A stretch of DNA of 64,000 nt from Acinetobacter higginsii (lineage in GTDB: Bacteria; Pseudomonadota; Gammaproteobacteria; Pseudomonadales; Moraxellaceae): contig NZ_KB850071.1 of assembly GCF_000369525.1 (NCBI RefSeq), positions 1 through 64,000 on the forward strand. Direction: 5' to 3'. Both the position numbers and the translations under genes were made by a program. How positions within the stretch are numbered: the first letter of the stretch is position 1; the number at the start of each line of letters is the position of its first letter. Below, in pieces: positions 37,177 to 45,887 of the stretch. The notes beneath the pieces were generated by a model that searched no databases, was not told where the DNA came from, and worked only from the letters and a program-made list of their open reading frames with translations.

Positions 37177-38874
37177 ATGATGTTGGCTGACCCAAGCAAA
37201 AAATACCGCCGTATGTACCAGCGAGTGGATTTACCAGATCGTCAATGGCCGAATAATGAAATCAATCAAGCACCGATTTGGATGAGTACCGACCTTCGTG
37301 ATGGGAACCAAGCGATTTTTGAACCGATGGATATGGATCAAAAATTAAAAATGTTCCACATGTTGGTTAAAATCGGCTTTAAGCACATCGAAATTGGCTT
37401 TCCATCAGCTTCTCAAATTGACTTTGATTTTACTCGTAAATTGATTGAAGAAAATTTGATTCCCGACGATGTCTATATCGAAGTGTTGGTGCAAGCACGT
37501 GATCATTTGATTGAACGTACCTTCGAAGCGTTGGTTGATGCAAAGCGTGCCATTGTGCATATCTATAATTCAAACTCTCCAACCTTCCGCCAGAAAGTCT
37601 TAAACGTCGATGCCAATGGTTCAAAGCAACTTGCCATTAATGCAGCAACAAAAGTCAAAGAATATGCAGCGCAGTACCCTGCTACAGACTGGATTTTCCA
37701 GTACAGCCCAGAATGTTTCTCTGCAACTGAATTAGAAGTTGCCAAAGATGTCTGTGATGCTGTGACTGAAATCTGGGAAGCGTCACCAACCAATAAAGTC
37801 ATCTTGAACTTGCCTGCAACAGTTGAAGTGTCTACACCGAATGTCTATGCCGATCAAATCGAATGGATGCACCGTAACTTGGCGCGTCGTGATGGCGTGA
37901 TTATCTCAGTTCACTGTCACAACGACCGTGGTTGTGGTATCGCAGCCTCTGAATTGGCAATTATGGCGGGTGCTGACCGTGTTGAAGGTTGTGTATTTGG
38001 TAATGGTGAACGTACAGGTAATGTGGACGTTGCTGCGATTGCCTTGAACATGTACACCCAAGGTGTTGCACCAAACTTAGACTTTTCAAATATCAATGAA
38101 ATCATTGCAACAGTTGAAGAATGTACCGGTTTACCTGTGCATCCTCGTCATCCATATGCAGGTGATTTAGTCTTTACCGCATTCTCTGGTTCACACCAAG
38201 ATGCGATTAAAAAAGGCTTCGAATTCCAGAAAAATGAAGAAATCTGGGATATGCCATATTTACCAATCGATCCGAAAGACTTGGGTCGTGACTACGATGC
38301 AGTAATTCGCGTGAATAGCCAATCAGGTAAAGGCGGTATCGCCTACTTATTGGAATCGAATTATAACGTTGCCTTACCACGTCGTGTGCAAATCGAATTC
38401 AGTCAGATCGTACAACAACATACCGATGAAAATGGTACAGAAATCAGTGCACATGAAATCTGGACATTATTTGAAAATACCTATGTGGATGTGAAGAACA
38501 GCCATTATCAAACCAAACATTATCAATTGTCAGATATCAATGGTACACAAATCATTGAATTAGACGTTGAAATTGACGGTGAAATTCAACGTCTCCGCGG
38601 AGAAGGAAATGGCCCGATCTCAGCTATGTTGAATGCCTTACAGTTACCAATTGATGTGGTGAACTATGAAGAGCGCAGTATCAGTTCAGGTGCCAATGCC
38701 AAAGCACTTGCCTTGATTGAGCTTCAAGTGAAAGGCACAGGTAAGAGCGCATTTGGTGCGGGTGTACATGACAACATCGTGACTTCATCAATCGAAGCCA
38801 TTATTGCATGTACCAATCGTTTAATTGAACAAGGTGTATTAACCACCGATCAAGTGGCTGCTGCAGCTGTTTAG
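37177..38874 (+). CDS. leuA: 2-isopropylmalate synthase LeuA
   Basis: 565 aa, long form of the enzyme. Joins acetyl-CoA and 2-oxoisovalerate in the first committed step of leucine synthesis. Catalytic region STDLRDGNQAIFEPM, metal-binding SVHCHNDRGCGIA and the C-terminal allosteric domain (GEIQRLRGEGNGPISA) are present. Ribosome site AAGGAG lies upstream of two adjacent ATG codons. Leader ORF and RNA hairpins upstream suggest leucine-dependent control. Confidence 0.95.
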   Translation: MMLADPSKKYRRMYQRVDLPDRQWPNNEINQAPIWMSTDLRDGNQAIFEPMDMDQKLKMFHMLVKIGFKHIEIGFPSASQIDFDFTRKLIEENLIPDDVYIEVLVQARDHLIERTFEALVDAKRAIVHIYNSNSPTFRQKVLNVDANGSKQLAINAATKVKEYAAQYPATDWIFQYSPECFSATELEVAKDVCDAVTEIWEASPTNKVILNLPATVEVSTPNVYADQIEWMHRNLARRDGVIISVHCHNDRGCGIAASELAIMAGADRVEGCVFGNGERTGNVDVAAIALNMYTQGVAPNLDFSNINEIIATVEECTGLPVHPRHPYAGDLVFTAFSGSHQDAIKKGFEFQKNEEIWDMPYLPIDPKDLGRDYDAVIRVNSQSGKGGIAYLLESNYNVALPRRVQIEFSQIVQQHTDENGTEISAHEIWTLFENTYVDVKNSHYQTKHYQLSDINGTQIIELDVEIDGEIQRLRGEGNGPISAMLNALQLPIDVVNYEERSISSGANAKALALIELQVKGTGKSAFGAGVHDNIVTSSIEAIIACTNRLIEQGVLTTDQVAAAAV

Positions 38875-38938
38875 ATAGGTGAAATATCACATAATCGTCA
38901 GTAAAGCTGAGTTGTAATATCAGAAAAAATGACTTTTG

Positions 38939-38966
38939 AAAGGATACCTGAATTGGTATCCTTTTA
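38939..38966 (+). terminator. leuA terminator
   Basis: Stem AAAGGATACC / GGTATCCTTT with a six-base loop and a short T-run. Confidence 0.85.
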
Positions 38967-39000
38967 TTATTAATGATTTATTATAGGGCGAATCATTCCA

Positions 39001-40161
39001 GTGTCTTTTCCATCGGATTCAGTGGGTTTAGTCACACCACAAAATTTTCAGTTTGAACAACCTTTAGAACTTGAATGTGGCCGCGTATTGCCACGTTTCG
39101 ATTTAATGGTTGAAACCTATGGAACCCTCAATGCAGATCAATCCAATGCCATTCTGATTTGCCATGCGCTGTCAGGACATCACCATGCTGCAGGCTATCA
39201 TCATGAAGATGATAAGAAGGCAGGCTGGTGGGACAGTTGTATTGGCCCTGGAAAAGCGATTGATACCAATCACTTCTTTGTTGTTTCCTTAAATAATATC
39301 GGTGGATGCAGTGGTTCAACTGGTCCCACCTCACCAAATCCTGAAAATGAAAATCGCCCTTACGGTCCTGACTTCCCATTAGTCACAGTGCGTGACTGGG
39401 TCAAAACTCAAGCAATGCTGTCTGACCGTTTAGGCGTTAAAGTTTGGTATTCTGTGATTGGCGGCTCTCTGGGCGGTATGCAAGCTCTACAATGGTCTTT
39501 GGATTATCCAGACCGATTACAAAAATGCGCCATCATCGCTAGTGCACCCAAATTATCAGCCCAAAATATTGCCTTTAACGAAGTTGCACGCCAATCGATT
39601 CTATCTGATCCTGATTTCCATCATGGTCGCTATCTGGAAAATGACAGTTATCCAAAACGTGGTTTGATTTTAGCGCGTATGGTGGGTCATATTACCTACT
39701 TGTCAGAAGAAGCCATGAAACAGAAATTTGGTCGCGATTTAAAATCGGGCAAATTTATGTATGGTTTTGATGTCGAATTCCAAGTAGAAAGCTATTTGCG
39801 TTACCAAGGCGAACAATTTAGCCGCAATTTCGATGCAAATACTTACTTGATTATGACCAAGGCCTTGGATTATTTTGACCCTTCGCGTGAATACGAACAT
39901 TCTTTGACGAAGGCAATGAGTCAACCGAAGTGCCAATTTTTGGTGATTTCATTTACTACAGACTGGCGCTTTAGTCCAAGCCGTTCTCAAGAACTGGTGG
40001 ATGCTTTGATTGATAATCATAAGCCTGTCAGCTACTTAGATATTGATGCTGAACAAGGTCATGACTCATTCTTATTTCCTATTCCACTGTATGTAAAAAC
40101 GCTACGCGCATTTTTAGGTGGAGAACAACAGTTGCAATCGACATCGCAGGAGCAGCACTAA
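39001..40161 (+). CDS. metX: Homoserine O-acyltransferase MetX
   Basis: 386 aa alpha/beta-hydrolase-fold enzyme of methionine synthesis that acylates homoserine (acetyl or succinyl; MetX of this lineage may use either). Nucleophile Ser156 in [12 protein letters not shown], acid in FTTDWRFSP and His in [10 protein letters not shown]. Start is GTG. Stop TAA overlaps the ATG of metW by one base (TAATG), so translation is coupled. Confidence 0.93.
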   Translation: MSFPSDSVGLVTPQNFQFEQPLELECGRVLPRFDLMVETYGTLNADQSNAILICHALSGHHHAAGYHHEDDKKAGWWDSCIGPGKAIDTNHFFVVSLNNIGGCSGSTGPTSPNPENENRPYGPDFPLVTVRDWVKTQAMLSDRLGVKVWYSVIGGSLGGMQALQWSLDYPDRLQKCAIIASAPKLSAQNIAFNEVARQSILSDPDFHHGRYLENDSYPKRGLILARMVGHITYLSEEAMKQKFGRDLKSGKFMYGFDVEFQVESYLRYQGEQFSRNFDANTYLIMTKALDYFDPSREYEHSLTKAMSQPKCQFLVISFTTDWRFSPSRSQELVDALIDNHKPVSYLDIDAEQGHDSFLFPIPLYVKTLRAFLGGEQQLQSTSQEQH

Positions 40162-40754
40162 TGCGTATAGATCAACGACTCGCCGAAAAATGGATTAACC
40201 CGAACTCTAGCGTGCTAGACTTAGGCTGTGGTGATGGTGAATTGCTGGCTCATATGAGCAAACAGCACAATATTCGTGCCTATGGTCTAGAAATTGATCA
40301 AGAAAAGATTGCAATTGCCATCAGTCGGGGGTTAAATATTATCCAACAGGACTTAAACCTCGGTTTAAGCCGTTTTGCCGACCAGTCTTTTGACTCTGTG
40401 GTTATGGCACAAGCTTTGCAAGCTGTAGATGCACCAGATGTATTACTTCGTGATATGGTGCGTGTCGGCAAACAGGCCATTATTACTTTTCCAAATTTTG
40501 CATATTGGAAGACACGTTCTTTTCTTGCATTGAAAGGGAAAATGCCTGTTTCGGAAGCTTTACCGTATATGTGGTATAACACCCCGAATATTCATTTATG
40601 TACTTTCCGTGACTTTGAAGCCTTATGTGCTGAGAATCGGATTAAAATTATTAATCGACTTGCCGTTAATGGTGACCAACAAGGTAGTGTGCTCAGTAAG
40701 CATATGCCGAACCTATTTGGTGAAGTCGCAATTTATCGAGTGAGCGCTCTATGA
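40161..40754 (+). CDS. metW: Methionine biosynthesis protein MetW
   Basis: 197 aa methyltransferase-like protein with SAM motif LDLGCGDGELLAHM (17-30). MetW always accompanies this type of MetX and is needed for its activity in several proteobacteria. It overlaps both neighbours (metX by 1 base, the Sel1 gene by 4), so the three are coupled. Confidence 0.93.
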   Translation: MRIDQRLAEKWINPNSSVLDLGCGDGELLAHMSKQHNIRAYGLEIDQEKIAIAISRGLNIIQQDLNLGLSRFADQSFDSVVMAQALQAVDAPDVLLRDMVRVGKQAIITFPNFAYWKTRSFLALKGKMPVSEALPYMWYNTPNIHLCTFRDFEALCAENRIKIINRLAVNGDQQGSVLSKHMPNLFGEVAIYRVSAL

Positions 40755-41338
40755 AAAAGACATTAATCAGCACATTTTTATTTGGTCTGATCAGTATACA
40801 AGCGCACGCTGACTATGTTGCTCAACCTCAATCGGTTGCAACACAGGCAGCGCGATATTCAGTGATGGGTATCAACGAACTACAAAGCGCAGCAAAATCT
40901 GGTCAAGCTGGGGCACAGTTTTACTTAGCAACCCGTTACCAGTTTGGTAAAGACGTTGCTAAAGATGAAAAACAAGCATTTTCTTTATTCAAAGCAGCAG
41001 CAGATCAAGGTTTATCTGCAGCACAATTGAATGTTGGTCGTATGTATGCCGATGGTATTGGTGTAAAGAAAGACGATGCTTTAGCGCGTAAATATTTCGA
41101 GAAAGCAGCAAGCAATGGTGACAACCGTGCCAGCTTCAATCTTGCGATGATGGAAGAGCAGAAGAAAAACTTTGTTGGCGCTTACCAATGGTATGAGCTT
41201 TCAACCCGTGACGGTATGCTAGATACCAAAGTGATCAGTCTTTCTGAAGGTAAGAAAACTGCGTTGGCTGCAAACTTGACTCAAGATCAGATTCGTACTG
41301 CACGTGACCGTGCTGATAAATGGATTCAAGCGCAATAA
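40751..41338 (+). CDS. Secreted Sel1-repeat protein
   Basis: 195 aa. Signal peptide to about residue 20 (SIQAHA), then two to three Sel1-like repeats (AGAQFYLATRYQFGKDVAKD; SAAQLNVGRMYADGIGVKKD; RASFNLAMMEEQ). Sel1 repeats are helical protein-binding units. Its ATG overlaps the metW stop (ATGA). Why an exported adaptor should be coupled to methionine synthesis is not clear; no binding partner can be named. Confidence 0.85.
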   Translation: MKKTLISTFLFGLISIQAHADYVAQPQSVATQAARYSVMGINELQSAAKSGQAGAQFYLATRYQFGKDVAKDEKQAFSLFKAAADQGLSAAQLNVGRMYADGIGVKKDDALARKYFEKAASNGDNRASFNLAMMEEQKKNFVGAYQWYELSTRDGMLDTKVISLSEGKKTALAANLTQDQIRTARDRADKWIQAQ

Positions 41339-41362
41339 TCTTGCTTAGAGCTATTGAGTAAT

Positions 41363-41394
41363 AAAAAACTGACTATCACAAGTCGGTTTTTTAT
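41363..41394 (+). terminator. Terminator after the metX-metW-sel1 unit
   Basis: Stem AAAAACTGACT / AGTCGGTTTTT (one wobble pair) with a T-run. Confidence 0.85.
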
Positions 41395-41493
41395 TGGTTT
41401 TATTCTCAATTGATTTAAATGTAGTCTAATTTCTACTTTTACAAAAAGAACTTAAACTGCTATTTATATTAAATTCTTCATTCTTTAGCACTC

Positions 41494-42075
41494 ATGCCCC
41501 AGATATTTGCTGAACTCACCCAAGATCAGCCCCATCGTCCGATCTTGGAATATGCACTCCAGTATGTTGACGAGACTCTCCCTCGTGTTGTGATCGATTG
41601 TGGATGCGGTGCGGGCAATGAGGCTGCCTTCTTACTCAAACATGATTATCAGGTTCACGCCTTTGATCCATCCGAAGCATCACAACAGGTGTGTCAGCAT
41701 CGATTTAAAAATCATCCTAAATTCTTTTTCTCAAATCATATTTTTGAAGACTATCCATTTCCTTCAGCCAGCATTATCGTTGCTCTATTCAGTCTGTTCT
41801 TTTGTGCCCCCAGCCAAATTGATCATGTACTCGCAAAGATGAAACATGCCTTGCCCCAAGGCGGAATTTTATTAATACAACTTTTAGGTCAAGATGACCC
41901 TTGGTTATTACAACAGCCTCAGACTATGCAAGGATTTGATCGCAAGCAAATTGAACAACTGTTCATTGATGATTATGAAATTTTAATGAATGAAGAAACT
42001 GGAACAGAACATCCAAATGCTCACGGAAAAATGAAATTCTGGAATTTCCATACACTGATCTTGAAAAAAATTTAG
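41494..42075 (+). CDS. Class I SAM-dependent methyltransferase
   Basis: 193 aa. Motif I VVIDCGCGAGNEAAFL and the acidic VHAFDPSE are clear; FPSASIIVALFSLFFC and LPQGGILLIQLLGQ are motifs III-IV-like. It may belong to the TehB-like small methyltransferases, though this is not certain. It is followed after one base by an unknown gene, so the two are probably co-translated. Confidence 0.8.
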   Translation: MPQIFAELTQDQPHRPILEYALQYVDETLPRVVIDCGCGAGNEAAFLLKHDYQVHAFDPSEASQQVCQHRFKNHPKFFFSNHIFEDYPFPSASIIVALFSLFFCAPSQIDHVLAKMKHALPQGGILLIQLLGQDDPWLLQQPQTMQGFDRKQIEQLFIDDYEILMNEETGTEHPNAHGKMKFWNFHTLILKKI

Positions 42076-42076
42076 C

Positions 42077-42517
42077 ATGAAATTTTCTTTTACAGTTACG
42101 CCCTATTCAGATGGAATTTATGCAGGTCTTAACATGCAAATCATTCCTTATGATTTGCAACGAAATCCAAATTGTGATCATTCAATTGTCATTGATGAAA
42201 TCGCATTTTCTTTAGTCGAGCACTTATTTTTAGGGAGTGAAAACCCTTGGTCACATTGGGGAAATACGTATCTTGATGCAGAAGAAATAGCACAAATTAT
42301 TGCAAAACTTAATACCTATAAAATTTACTTAGAAGCTAAAAAATATTTACGCTATAACGATAATGTTCATCTTTTATTTAAACAAGAAACTAAACTTTTT
42401 AAGAAAAAATATCCGAGATACAAAACAGATGTGATCAAAATGATGGATGATCTTATACGCTTCTTAACCAATCGATTAGAACAAGATGTTGATGGTTTCA
42501 CTATTATTGGCGTTTAA
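42077..42517 (+). CDS. Hypothetical protein, unknown
   Basis: 146 aa, no signal peptide or membrane segment. Residues 36-50 carry a region with charged and aromatic residues (IAFSLVEHLFLG), and the C-terminal half is helical and lysine-rich. I do not recognise a family. It starts one base after the methyltransferase stop and likely shares its transcript. Base composition is more AT-rich than the neighbours, which hints at a less conserved or acquired gene. Confidence 0.6.
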   Translation: MKFSFTVTPYSDGIYAGLNMQIIPYDLQRNPNCDHSIVIDEIAFSLVEHLFLGSENPWSHWGNTYLDAEEIAQIIAKLNTYKIYLEAKKYLRYNDNVHLLFKQETKLFKKKYPRYKTDVIKMMDDLIRFLTNRLEQDVDGFTIIGV

Positions 42518-42593
42518 TCATAAAGACATACAACCGACTTAGACCACCAAATCTAGTACAATTCATTTTATTTAAAATATTGAGATTTTCAGC

Positions 42594-43217
42594 ATGTCTA
42601 CTCAATCATGGCTCAACCAAGGCAGTCTTGTCCTTGCAAGTAATAACAAAGGCAAAGTGATGGAATTTGAACATCTCTTTCAACAACTTAATCTTCCTGT
42701 CGAGATCATTCCTCAAGGTAAACTCGATATTGAAGATGCGATTGAAGACGGTCTCAGCTTTGTTGAAAATGCCATTATCAAAGCACGCCATGCGTCTAAG
42801 CTTTCAGGTAAACCTGCACTCGCAGATGACTCTGGACTGTGTGTACCCATTTTAGGCGGTGCACCTGGGATTTACTCGGCGCGCTATGCAGGTGAGCATG
42901 GTAATGATGCTGCCAATAATCAAAAATTACTGACTGATCTTGCGCCTTTGCGTAAAGACGGCGAAGCCATTGAAGGCATGTTTGTCTGCGTATTGGCGTT
43001 GGTCACGCATGCAGAAGATCCACTCCCACAAATTTTCCAAGGCATCTGGAAAGGTGAGATTTTAGAAGCAGCACGTGGTGAAAACGGTTTTGGTTATGAT
43101 CCTTTATTCTGGCTGCCTGAACTCAATGTTTCGAGTGCTGAACTGAGCAAAGTTGAGAAAAATAAGATCAGCCATCGTGGTCAAGCCATGCAGCTGTTTA
43201 AAGCCAGTTTGGTTTAA
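42594..43217 (+). CDS. rdgB: Non-canonical purine NTP pyrophosphatase RdgB/HAM1
   Basis: 207 aa. Hydrolyses ITP, dITP and XTP to monophosphates, keeping them out of nucleic acids. Motifs: LVLASNNKGKVMEF at the N-terminus, LADDSGLCV, and GFGYDPLFWLPE, ending near KISHRGQAM. Stands upstream of a terminator shared with the AEC gene. Confidence 0.95.
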   Translation: MSTQSWLNQGSLVLASNNKGKVMEFEHLFQQLNLPVEIIPQGKLDIEDAIEDGLSFVENAIIKARHASKLSGKPALADDSGLCVPILGGAPGIYSARYAGEHGNDAANNQKLLTDLAPLRKDGEAIEGMFVCVLALVTHAEDPLPQIFQGIWKGEILEAARGENGFGYDPLFWLPELNVSSAELSKVEKNKISHRGQAMQLFKASLV

Positions 43218-43223
43218 CCAATC

Positions 43224-43253
43224 AAAGTGCCCTCCTAGATGAGGGCACTTTTT
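43224..43253. terminator. Bidirectional terminator, rdgB / AEC transporter
   Basis: Stem AAAGTGCCCTC / GAGGGCACTTT; the stop of the convergent AEC gene lies in its loop. Confidence 0.88.
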
Positions 43254-44122
43254 ATATGCAGCAATAGACCATAGAGCACAATCACCACGCAGCTCACGAT
43301 GGTTCCCGCCGCAATATAGCGGGCTGAAACACCTGTACCTTGATAATGCGTTTCCAACGCGACAATATTGGCGGCAGGAGGTAAACAAAATAAGAAAAAC
43401 AGAACAGGGAGCAATAATTCAATCTGCGGAATCGCAATAAAATAATAGGTCAACGTACAGATCATGACGCCAGACAAGAGCTTGAACATTAAGGTTCGCG
43501 TACTCAGCCACAAATCAGCCATATGTACACGGGTATGTCTCAGCCACATTCCCAAAATACACATGCCCGCAAAGCTCATCCCAAATTTGGCAATATCATA
43601 CAGCCCTTCTACAACCCCATTACCCTGCAAATGATGAGCCCCCAATAACCATAGAATCAAGGCTGCAAACAAGGCCAAGACCGGTGGTGACTTGAGAACT
43701 TTATGCAGTGTTGCAACGTAATTAGTCTGCCCTTCTGAAACCGCAGCAACTGCCCAAATATTGCCAAACAGTGACCCCCCGATATATAGCGCGATCATAG
43801 CCCCACTGACCTGCTCTCCAAATAAGGCGATGGCAAATGGAAAGCCTAACCAACCAATATTGCTATAACTCATACAGAGCGCTTGTAGGCGATCCTTTGA
43901 GAAGTGGAAAAAACCATAAAATAAAATAATCGATGTAATAAAACTAAATCCCATCAATGCAAAGCTACCTGCCTGATAAAACACCATGTTGTAGATGATC
44001 ACCACAGGAATAAATAAGCGTGCCAATAATGAAGATAAGATTTTCTTCGCCTGTTCCGCGACTTTGAATTGAGCAAGCAACAGCCCGAAAATAAAGGCAC
44101 TGATGGGGAGAATAAAGGTCAT
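43235..44122 (-). CDS. AEC-family transporter
   Basis: 295 aa, about ten membrane segments with the split hydrophobic layout of the auxin efflux carrier family (bile/auxin-type permeases). Conserved points include NIGWLGFPFAIALFG in the first half and PPAANIVALE in the second. Bacterial members often carry malonate or other dicarboxylates. Substrate unknown. Convergent with rdgB and divergent from tatA. Confidence 0.83.
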   Translation of the reverse strand: MTFILPISAFIFGLLLAQFKVAEQAKKILSSLLARLFIPVVIIYNMVFYQAGSFALMGFSFITSIILFYGFFHFSKDRLQALCMSYSNIGWLGFPFAIALFGEQVSGAMIALYIGGSLFGNIWAVAAVSEGQTNYVATLHKVLKSPPVLALFAALILWLLGAHHLQGNGVVEGLYDIAKFGMSFAGMCILGMWLRHTRVHMADLWLSTRTLMFKLLSGVMICTLTYYFIAIPQIELLLPVLFFLFCLPPAANIVALETHYQGTGVSARYIAAGTIVSCVVIVLYGLLLHIKSALI

Positions 44123-44274
44123 GTCGATCTGTTTTTATCATGTCTTGATATGCTGCATATGCTAGCACTATTTACCATTGGGTAAATGCGCTGTCTTAAA
44201 ACTGCAATATAAGTGTCACATCTTTGTCATGCCAAGCTGTTGAGATATATCCAAAGTTTTATAGGAATAGAATG

Positions 44275-44490
44275 ATGGCTGGTTTATCAATTTGGCATGT
44301 ACTGATTTTTGCAATTGTGGTGATTCTACTGTTCGGTACATCGAAGCTAAAAAACCTGGGTAAAGATGTTGGCGGTGCAGTCAAAGACTTCAAAAAATCA
44401 ATGAAAGAAGAAGAAGCTGCGACACCTTTAAATGAACCTCGTACCATTGATGCTCAAGTTAAAAATACTGAAAGCTCAGTAAAAAGCTAA
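44275..44490 (+). CDS. tatA: Tat translocase subunit TatA
   Basis: 71 aa. One N-terminal membrane helix ([18 protein letters not shown]), the FGTSKL hinge and an amphipathic helix ([14 protein letters not shown]), then a polar tail: the TatA pattern. Start: two adjacent ATG codons (44272, 44275) with AGGA upstream; the second gives the usual N-terminus MAGLS. An in-frame extension to 44224 is not convincing. First gene of tatABC. Confidence 0.93.
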   Translation: MAGLSIWHVLIFAIVVILLFGTSKLKNLGKDVGGAVKDFKKSMKEEEAATPLNEPRTIDAQVKNTESSVKS

Positions 44491-44502
44491 GCGAGCACGA
44501 TT

Positions 44503-44943
44503 ATGCTGAATTTGGGAATGACCGAGATCTTTTGCTTTGCCGTGATTGCATTGCTGGTGCTCGGTCCTGATAAATTACCAGAAGCTGCACGATTCGTAGC
44601 GAAATGGTATGGAAAAATTAAAAAGTTTATCAACAACATTCAGAACGAAATTGATCGAGAATTACGCCTTTCTGAGTTCCGCGAAGAAATGCAAAAAGAA
44701 ATTGATAAAATCACTGAACTTGAACGCAGGATGCAACAACAGTTAGACGCGCTTAAAAATACACAAACGTCTTCTGAAGTTGAAGAAGCAAAAACTGAGA
44801 CTAAAGCCCCAATCATCTATACGCTTTTTTCTCAGCAAACGACCATTCCTTTCAGTCTTGAATATCAAAAGCAGTTACCTTTCAAACCTGAGCCGAAGCT
44901 ACCGACTCAACAGTTTGATACAGAATTAAAGATTGCCGTATGA
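44503..44943 (+). CDS. tatB: Tat translocase subunit TatB
   Basis: 146 aa. One N-terminal helix with the TatB-typical LVLGPDKLPEAAR hinge, then a long charged coiled-coil-like stretch (about 50-105). With TatC it forms the receptor for twin-arginine signal peptides. Overlaps tatC by 4 bases. Confidence 0.93.
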   Translation: MLNLGMTEIFCFAVIALLVLGPDKLPEAARFVAKWYGKIKKFINNIQNEIDRELRLSEFREEMQKEIDKITELERRMQQQLDALKNTQTSSEVEEAKTETKAPIIYTLFSQQTTIPFSLEYQKQLPFKPEPKLPTQQFDTELKIAV

Positions 44944-45704
44944 GCCAATTACCATCGACTTCAGTCACTACTGATGAACCCTTACAGCAAATGCCTGTGA
45001 TGCAGCATTTGATTGTGCTGCGCCAATATCTATTTAAGATTGTTGGGGTAACGATTTTTCTTTTCTTCTGCTTATTGCCTTTTAGAAATACCACCTATCA
45101 ATGGCTGTCTGAGCCATTAAGACAACAGCTGCCTGCAACCTCGACCATGATTGCAACCGATGTCACTGCAACATTTATGGCACCGTTTAAGCTGAATTTA
45201 TTTGTCGCGTTTATGCTGGCAATGCCCTATATCATTTATCAGATTTGGTCATTCATCAAACCAGCACTTTATGAAAAAGAACGTCATTTAGCCATTCCCC
45301 TCTTATTAGGCAGTATTGTGCTGTTCTATTTAGGGGTGGCATTTGCTTATTTCATTACCTTACCTGCGATTCTACATTTCTTTATTAGTGTTTCCCCAGA
45401 AACAGTTGCACCAATGACAGACATCAACAGCTATCTAAGCTTCTGTCTAAAATTATTCTTGGTGTTCGGTTTTACCTTTGAAATCCCAATTATTACTTTA
45501 GTTTTGATTTTAATTGGCGTGGTCAGCACCCAAACGCTGATCGAAAAGCGTCGCTTCATCGTAGTCGGGTGTTTCTTTGTCGCGATGTTTGTGACGCCAC
45601 CCGATGCCTTATCGATGATCATGCTGGCAGTTCCGATGTGGATGTTATTTGAGCTCGGCCTGCTATTTGGAAAAATACTAGAAAAAAGAAAAGCATCTGC
45701 TTAA
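44940..45704 (+). CDS. tatC: Tat translocase subunit TatC
   Basis: 254 aa, six membrane helices. Conserved N-terminal LIVLRQYLFK (helix one entry), PYIIYQIWSFIKPALYEKER and a C-terminal FVTPPDALSMIMLAVPMWML. Binds the twin-arginine signal. The next gene downstream is a Tat substrate (PhoX). Confidence 0.95.
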   Translation: MSQLPSTSVTTDEPLQQMPVMQHLIVLRQYLFKIVGVTIFLFFCLLPFRNTTYQWLSEPLRQQLPATSTMIATDVTATFMAPFKLNLFVAFMLAMPYIIYQIWSFIKPALYEKERHLAIPLLLGSIVLFYLGVAFAYFITLPAILHFFISVSPETVAPMTDINSYLSFCLKLFLVFGFTFEIPIITLVLILIGVVSTQTLIEKRRFIVVGCFFVAMFVTPPDALSMIMLAVPMWMLFELGLLFGKILEKRKASA

Positions 45705-45718
45705 CTTGAATACTTGAC

Positions 45719-45749
45719 AAATCTCCGAAATCCATCGGGGATTTTTTTA
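45719..45749 (+). terminator. tatC terminator
   Basis: Stem AAATCTCCG / CGGGGATTT (one wobble pair) plus seven T. It separates tatABC from phoX. Confidence 0.85.
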
Positions 45750-45799
45750 TTACAACCCTATATTTATTAATTAGTTATAAAATCAAATTTGTCTTTAAA

Positions 45800-45828
45800 C
45801 TGCCTTCAAACTGTCAGAAAACTGTCAT
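45800..45828 (+). promoter_or_regulatory. Pho box upstream of phoX (three 11-base units)
   Basis: Direct repeats CTGCCTT, CTGTCAG and CTGTCAT start at 45800, 45811 and 45822, exactly 11 bases apart. The last two give CTGTCAGAAAACTGTCAT, a very close match to the PhoB consensus. It ends about 60 bases before the phoX start. PhoB binding is inferred from consensus. Confidence 0.85.
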
Positions 45829-45887
45829 CTCCGCTACATAGAATCTATCAGGATTTATTTATCATATATTACAGATACGGATTTACT

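Noticed and set aside
45789..45887. N-terminal extension of PhoX
   Set aside because: It overlaps the Pho box and would bury the twin-arginine signal inside the protein.
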